The translations under genes were made by a program, and so were the position numbers. The notes under the pieces were generated by a model. That model saw only the letters and a list, made by a program, of their open reading frames with translations, did not search any database and was not told the origin of the DNA. Source: Thermodesulfobacteriota bacterium (GTDB lineage Bacteria; Desulfobacterota; Thermodesulfobacteria; Thermodesulfobacteriales; Thermodesulfobacteriaceae). From it: a DNA stretch of 17,741 nt. This document shows positions 13,473-17,741 of the stretch, piece after piece. The DNA is taken from contig QNAZ01000004.1 in the NCBI GenBank assembly GCA_003641645.1, positions 1-17,741 on the forward strand, given 5' to 3'. Within the stretch, counting starts at the first letter, position 1. Every line of letters starts with the position of its first letter.

Positions 13473-16400
13473 ATGGAAAATTTGTGGCAAGGATTAAGAG
13501 AAGTAATTCTGGGTATAAAACAAGAACCAGAAATTAAACCTACTTCTACTATTCCTTCGTCTATTCCTACTATCTCTTCTGAAGAGTCAAAATTGAACTG
13601 GACAAAGACACAACTTTTTAAAATTTTGCCTTTGGTTCTACCAGATTTTAAAAAATTATCCAAAGAAAAACAAATTAAACTTACAGAAGCACTTGCTAAA
13701 AAACCTGATGTATTTGCTCAGGTTTTAGCTATTAATGTAAAGGATTGGGATAAATTTCCTGTAGAAAAGAAAAGAAAAATCATATCTGCAATTTATTCTC
13801 CAGAACAGATTGAAGAACTTGAAAAATGGCCATGGTTTGATCCTGTTTTTGCTCTATCTGCTCCTGTAGGGTTTGGAATAAAAGATATAGCTCGACAGGC
13901 TATTAAAGCGGGAGCAAAGGCAGCTTTAAAAGAAACGGGGAGAACTGCTGCAGCAAGTGGAGCCTCTTTAGCAGCAGAAACAGGAATGACACTTGTAGGG
14001 GAGCCTTTAGAGGAAAAATATCCTATTCTTGCAAGCATTTTAGCTCCTCTTGTAGGAGCTGGTATCGGTGTAGCTTCGGAAAAAGGAATAGGTGCTTTAG
14101 CTAAAAAGTTTAGTAAACCTGCAGAAGTTGCAATAGAAGAAGTTAAACAAGTTCCTAAAATTAAAGAAACTGTCAAAAATGTAGGAGAAAAAACTGCAGA
14201 AGAAGTTACAGAGGAATTAATTGAAGAAAAGTCCTCAAGTCCTACTACACCCTCTGTGCAATCTCGGATGTTTAAAAAAAGCGATTTAGCTCCTGATTTA
14301 GGAAAAATTATAGAAGGGGCTAAAGAAGTTGAAACTAAAATTGAGCCAAAAATTAAGTCAAAAGAACCTAAAGTTGAAACAGAAGTAAAATCAAAAATTA
14401 AACCTAAAATAAAAGAACCTTGGGAAATGACAAAAGAAGAATTTTTATCTTATTATCCTGAAAAAACTGTCGAAGATCATAAAAAAGTAATTAAAGAGGC
14501 CTTTATCAATCAAAAATTAGTTCCTAAAAAAGCAGTAAAAGATTATCCAGATCTTTTAAAAGTATATGAAAAACGCAAACAAGAAATAATAGAGTCTCTT
14601 AAAAAAAATCCAGCTCTTATGGAAGAATATATAGAAAAATTGCCCAAAATATTAGGAGAACCTATACCTGAACTTGAAAAAATAAAAAAAGAATTGAAGA
14701 AAACTCCTGTAGAAGTAAAACCAGAAAGTGAAATCGCTCCGATTTATGAAGGAGAAGGATGGACTATTTTCCCTGCTGAAAAGAAAAAGTTTAAAATTGC
14801 TTTTGAAGATTCAGAATTAGGACAACTGGTTAAAAATGCTCTTCATAATCAGCTTGAAGAAGTTAAAGCAGGAGAACCTCCAAGACTTTATCGTGTAGAA
14901 AGTGCTCAAGGTCCTATAGAATATTACCGATCTAAATCTTCTTTTCCTTCCTGGTTTAAAAATAAAGGCTGGTCAAAAGAAAGGGTTGTCTCTGTTCTTG
15001 AAAAAGCTATTAAAGGTGAACCTTTAACTGAAAAACAGGCTGAAATTGTTAAAGAGGCTTTGAATAGCAAAGAAGTAAAAGACTATATCAAGACTGTCTT
15101 GTCTTGGGGTGGGGCAGAAGTTAAGCTTTATGCTGGTCTTCCTTTAGATGAAGCTCTTCAAAAAGGATTTAAAGCACTTAATCAGCTTACTCAAGTTGCA
15201 GGAGAAAAAGCCGCAGAAAAAGGATTTTATAAATTAGCTGATATTTTAGGCTATGGAAAAGAAATAAAGAGAAAAGATATAAAAGGAGTTAAAACTTGGA
15301 CAGCTAAGCTATATAACTTGGAAGACATTGTTAGAAGGTATGGCAAGGATTACCCAGAAGTTAAAGAAATTGAATATGCAATGAAGTGGATAAGAGAACC
15401 TCAGGCTAATAGATGGGCTTATGCTGTTGATGAATCAATAATGAAACCTCTTAATAAACTTTCTAAAGAAAGCAAAGAAAGAGTTTTTAAAGCTCTTTAT
15501 AAAGAATCTTTAACAGGTAAACCTGATTTAAGTATTCGCAAGTTTACTCCACAAGAGTTTAATGTTTATCGAAGAATAAGAAGATTTTTAGAAATAGTCT
15601 GGAAAGATGTTAAAAACAGTTATAGAGAGGCTTTAGATCAGTATATCAATGCCAAACCGATGTCAGCTGAAGAAAAGACTGTTCTCAAAAAAGCTTTAGA
15701 AGAAGCAAAGCCTGAATTGGTTCCTGATGAGATTAAACTTAAACATCCTGTATTTTATCGTCATCTTGTTAGATATTCAGAAATGCATCCAGTTCCTTTT
15801 TACATGCCTCAGAAAAGAACAGGAAACTTTATGGTTAAAATAATTGATCCTGAAACTAAAGAAACTATTTTTGCTCATGATGTTGAAACAAGTGCTGAAG
15901 CTAAAAAAATCGCTGAAGCTCTTGAAAAAGGTGATTATTCTGTAGTTGAAAAATGGTTTAAAGAATTGGGCATTCCTTTTAATCTTTATGTATTTCCTAA
16001 AAACTACAAAGTAGTAGTTGAAGAAATAAGCAGAATTCCTGTTGAAGCAGGTGAAGAGATACCTTTTTCTAAAACAATAGCCTTCTTACATGCTGCAGCT
16101 GAAAGAGCTAAAAAATTACCTAAGGAAGAAATAGCTAATTTTTATGTAAGTTTAGCTGAAGATTTAGATAATTTCCTAAAAAGTTTAGGCTGGAGCTCAC
16201 ATTTAATCAGAAGAAAAAATATTCCTGGATTCAGCCTAAAGCTTGAAGATGCTGAAAAGAGATTGAGAGGATATTTATATGGTTATGGTTTATCAAGAGC
16301 CAAAAAACAGGCTATGGAACATGCTTATAAAGCTTTTTATAAATTGGTTAACAGAAAAGGATATAAACCTGCTGGGCTTATTCAAGAGTTAAGCAATTAT

Positions 16401-17741
16401 CTTAACTATGCATTTGGAACTCCCGAAAGAAAAGAAGTTCAACTTGCCAATAGATTAATAGTTTTTTGGTATTTAGGAGGGAGAGTAAAGTCTGCTCTTA
16501 TTAATGCTACTCAAAATTTAACTACAGGTTTGGCTGCTTATATCCGTCATAAAATTCCTAAAAAGCAATTACTTGTTGGACTAAAGAAAGTATTTTATAA
16601 AAAAGCTCAAACTTTAGAAGATAGAAAAGCCTTAAGAAAAGCTGTTCAAGAAGGATGGCTTGATGCTAATATTGTGAATGAAATGTTAAGCCAATGGCGA
16701 GGCACAAATACTGTTATAGATACTGCAATGCTTCCTTTTAGATATGTAGAAACTGTTATAAATAGAGCAACCCATTTTATAGGTGCTTTTGACTATTTCC
16801 ATAGGGTTAAAAAACTACCTTTTGATGAGGCATACAAAAAAGCTATAGAAGTAATGCTTGAAGGACACTTCTGGGCAAGCAGATATAATAGAGCTCCATT
16901 TGAAAGAGGAACTTGGGGAAGACTTCTTACTGCACTTCAAACATTTACTTTTCATTATTTCAGGTATGCTTTTGATCTTGCAAACAAAAAAGAATGGAAA
17001 GCTCTTGCATGGTTATTAGGTTCTCCAATGGTTTTAGGTGGTATTGTTGCTATTCCTGGAGGAGAACTTGTTAAGGAGCATGTAGTTGAACCTCTTTATA
17101 AGAAGCTTACAGGTAGAGATTTAGAAGTAGATTTAAGCAAACATCCTGGGATTAAATATGGGCCATTTGGTTATCTTTCTCCATCTCTTTCTATAAGTGT
17201 AGGAGTTGGATTTAGCGAAGATCCAATGAGAATTTATGGTGGAGTAATTCAAAGCCTCTGGAACCAAGCCAAAAGAAGCTACAGGCTCTGGAAAAGAGGG
17301 GATAAATGGGGAGCTATTATTGAGCTTATGCCTGCTGCTTTAAGAGATGTATTTAAAGCAGCAAGAAATAAACCTAAACTTAGAACCACATTTGGAGAAA
17401 TTGTTTTAGATGAAAAAGGAAGACCTGTAAGCTTAACAGGAAAAGAAGCTTTTATGATGGCTTTAGGATTTAAACCAATGAAAGTGCAAAAAGTTTTTGA
17501 TATGAGAACTTTAGAAAGAGAAATACAAAAAAGAAGAAATGAGATTTTAAGAAGATTTGGAACTCAATTAAACAATGCAGAAACAATAGAAGATAAAAAA
17601 GCTGTTTTAAGGGCTTTAATAGAATATGATAATAAAGTTAAAGAAAAAGCAATAGAAGCTGGTAGGAAAGGAGATATGATTTATTACAAATACTGGAATT
17701 TAATGCATATTACTCCTGATGAAGTAATTAGATGGGCTGAA
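13473..17741 (+). CDS. Giant virion-associated protein, PLxRFG-like, partial (C-terminus outside window)
   Basis: Open from ATG 13473 (GGAG at 13463-13466) to the window edge with no stop, so at least 1423 residues. Residues 119-210 are Ala/Gly-rich and hydrophobic, probably membrane-active. Residues about 210-330 are Lys/Glu/Pro-rich linkers. Residues 484-530 hold a YYRSKSSFPSWF block followed by GEPLTEKQAEIVKEA, a pattern I recall from giant phage proteins. The segment YMPQKRTGNFMVKI (P779-G784) resembles the PLxRFG motif, with Phe replaced by Thr. Residues about 1070-1200 contain the LPFRYVETVINRATHFIG, SRYNRAPFERGTWGRLL and hydrophobic LGSPMVLGGIVAI pieces typical of the shared C-terminal domain of such proteins. 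No protease, nuclease or transglycosylase catalytic set is obvious. It is probably injected or holds the internal core. PLxRFG assignment is from memory of the pattern. Confidence 0.85.
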   Translation, partial: MENLWQGLREVILGIKQEPEIKPTSTIPSSIPTISSEESKLNWTKTQLFKILPLVLPDFKKLSKEKQIKLTEALAKKPDVFAQVLAINVKDWDKFPVEKKRKIISAIYSPEQIEELEKWPWFDPVFALSAPVGFGIKDIARQAIKAGAKAALKETGRTAAASGASLAAETGMTLVGEPLEEKYPILASILAPLVGAGIGVASEKGIGALAKKFSKPAEVAIEEVKQVPKIKETVKNVGEKTAEEVTEELIEEKSSSPTTPSVQSRMFKKSDLAPDLGKIIEGAKEVETKIEPKIKSKEPKVETEVKSKIKPKIKEPWEMTKEEFLSYYPEKTVEDHKKVIKEAFINQKLVPKKAVKDYPDLLKVYEKRKQEIIESLKKNPALMEEYIEKLPKILGEPIPELEKIKKELKKTPVEVKPESEIAPIYEGEGWTIFPAEKKKFKIAFEDSELGQLVKNALHNQLEEVKAGEPPRLYRVESAQGPIEYYRSKSSFPSWFKNKGWSKERVVSVLEKAIKGEPLTEKQAEIVKEALNSKEVKDYIKTVLSWGGAEVKLYAGLPLDEALQKGFKALNQLTQVAGEKAAEKGFYKLADILGYGKEIKRKDIKGVKTWTAKLYNLEDIVRRYGKDYPEVKEIEYAMKWIREPQANRWAYAVDESIMKPLNKLSKESKERVFKALYKESLTGKPDLSIRKFTPQEFNVYRRIRRFLEIVWKDVKNSYREALDQYINAKPMSAEEKTVLKKALEEAKPELVPDEIKLKHPVFYRHLVRYSEMHPVPFYMPQKRTGNFMVKIIDPETKETIFAHDVETSAEAKKIAEALEKGDYSVVEKWFKELGIPFNLYVFPKNYKVVVEEISRIPVEAGEEIPFSKTIAFLHAAAERAKKLPKEEIANFYVSLAEDLDNFLKSLGWSSHLIRRKNIPGFSLKLEDAEKRLRGYLYGYGLSRAKKQAMEHAYKAFYKLVNRKGYKPAGLIQELSNYLNYAFGTPERKEVQLANRLIVFWYLGGRVKSALINATQNLTTGLAAYIRHKIPKKQLLVGLKKVFYKKAQTLEDRKALRKAVQEGWLDANIVNEMLSQWRGTNTVIDTAMLPFRYVETVINRATHFIGAFDYFHRVKKLPFDEAYKKAIEVMLEGHFWASRYNRAPFERGTWGRLLTALQTFTFHYFRYAFDLANKKEWKALAWLLGSPMVLGGIVAIPGGELVKEHVVEPLYKKLTGRDLEVDLSKHPGIKYGPFGYLSPSLSISVGVGFSEDPMRIYGGVIQSLWNQAKRSYRLWKRGDKWGAIIELMPAALRDVFKAARNKPKLRTTFGEIVLDEKGRPVSLTGKEAFMMALGFKPMKVQKVFDMRTLEREIQKRRNEILRRFGTQLNNAETIEDKKAVLRALIEYDNKVKEKAIEAGRKGDMIYYKYWNLMHITPDEVIRWAE
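14318..14420 (+). repeat. Lys/Glu/Pro low-complexity linker coding region
   Basis: Imperfect in-frame repetition of KIEPKIKSKEPKVE-like units in the giant gene, encoding a flexible charged linker between the hydrophobic segment and the downstream domains. It is likely slippage-derived and not a mobile element. Confidence 0.55.

Noticed and set aside
13793..14176. 127-codon open frame on the - strand, Ala/Ser/Pro-rich
   Set aside because: It is antisense to the Ala/Gly-rich region of the giant gene. Repetitive GCA/GCT codons leave the reverse frame open by chance, and no ribosome site precedes it.

Overview
This window is a piece of a tailed, short-tailed (podovirus-type) bacteriophage genome, either a free phage or a prophage segment. 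It carries the packaging, head, connector, tail and internal-virion genes in one uninterrupted run. Every gene I accept lies on the + strand, genes touch or overlap by a few bases, and most have a strong GGAGG-type ribosome binding site. TAA, TAG and TGA all occur as stops, so the standard bacterial code applies. The DNA is AT-rich (roughly one third G+C by eye). Arginine is mostly AGA and the proteins are rich in Lys and Glu. I infer a low-G+C bacterial host, possibly a thermophile, but nothing here names it.

Layout. (1) 26-2018: packaging genes, namely a small protein in the usual small-terminase position, the large terminase (all ATPase and nuclease motifs visible), and a small coiled-coil plus C-terminal membrane-helix protein. 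(2) 2037-5950: portal, a small coiled-coil gene that starts inside the portal gene, an acidic scaffold, and an SU10-type major capsid protein followed by a hairpin terminator. (3) 6009-7080: four small head or decoration-type genes of unknown function. (4) 7102-10291: head-to-tail adaptor, beta-rich nozzle-like tail protein, and two beta-rich tail proteins of unknown role. (5) 10300-17741: an ejection (internal virion) block, made of a degenerate GNAT-fold protein, a Gly-rich virion protein, a spermidine synthase homologue, a second Ala/Gly-rich virion protein and a giant protein still open at the window edge (at least 1423 residues) that resembles PLxRFG-type giant phage proteins.

How it works together: terminase docks on the portal and fills a head built from capsid and scaffold proteins. 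The adaptor and nozzle close the portal and form the short tail. The last block probably supplies proteins ejected with the DNA. The standout is the aminopropyltransferase (spermidine synthase) gene in the middle of the ejection block, with its main active-site residues kept. It could make polyamines late in infection, when DNA is condensed into heads. The second notable point is the 152-base overlap at the 3' end of the portal gene, where codon choice suggests that the overlapping frame is the newer one. No stretch over 300 bases lacks a gene. I saw no tRNA, CRISPR, insertion sequence, integrase, endolysin or convincing promoter.
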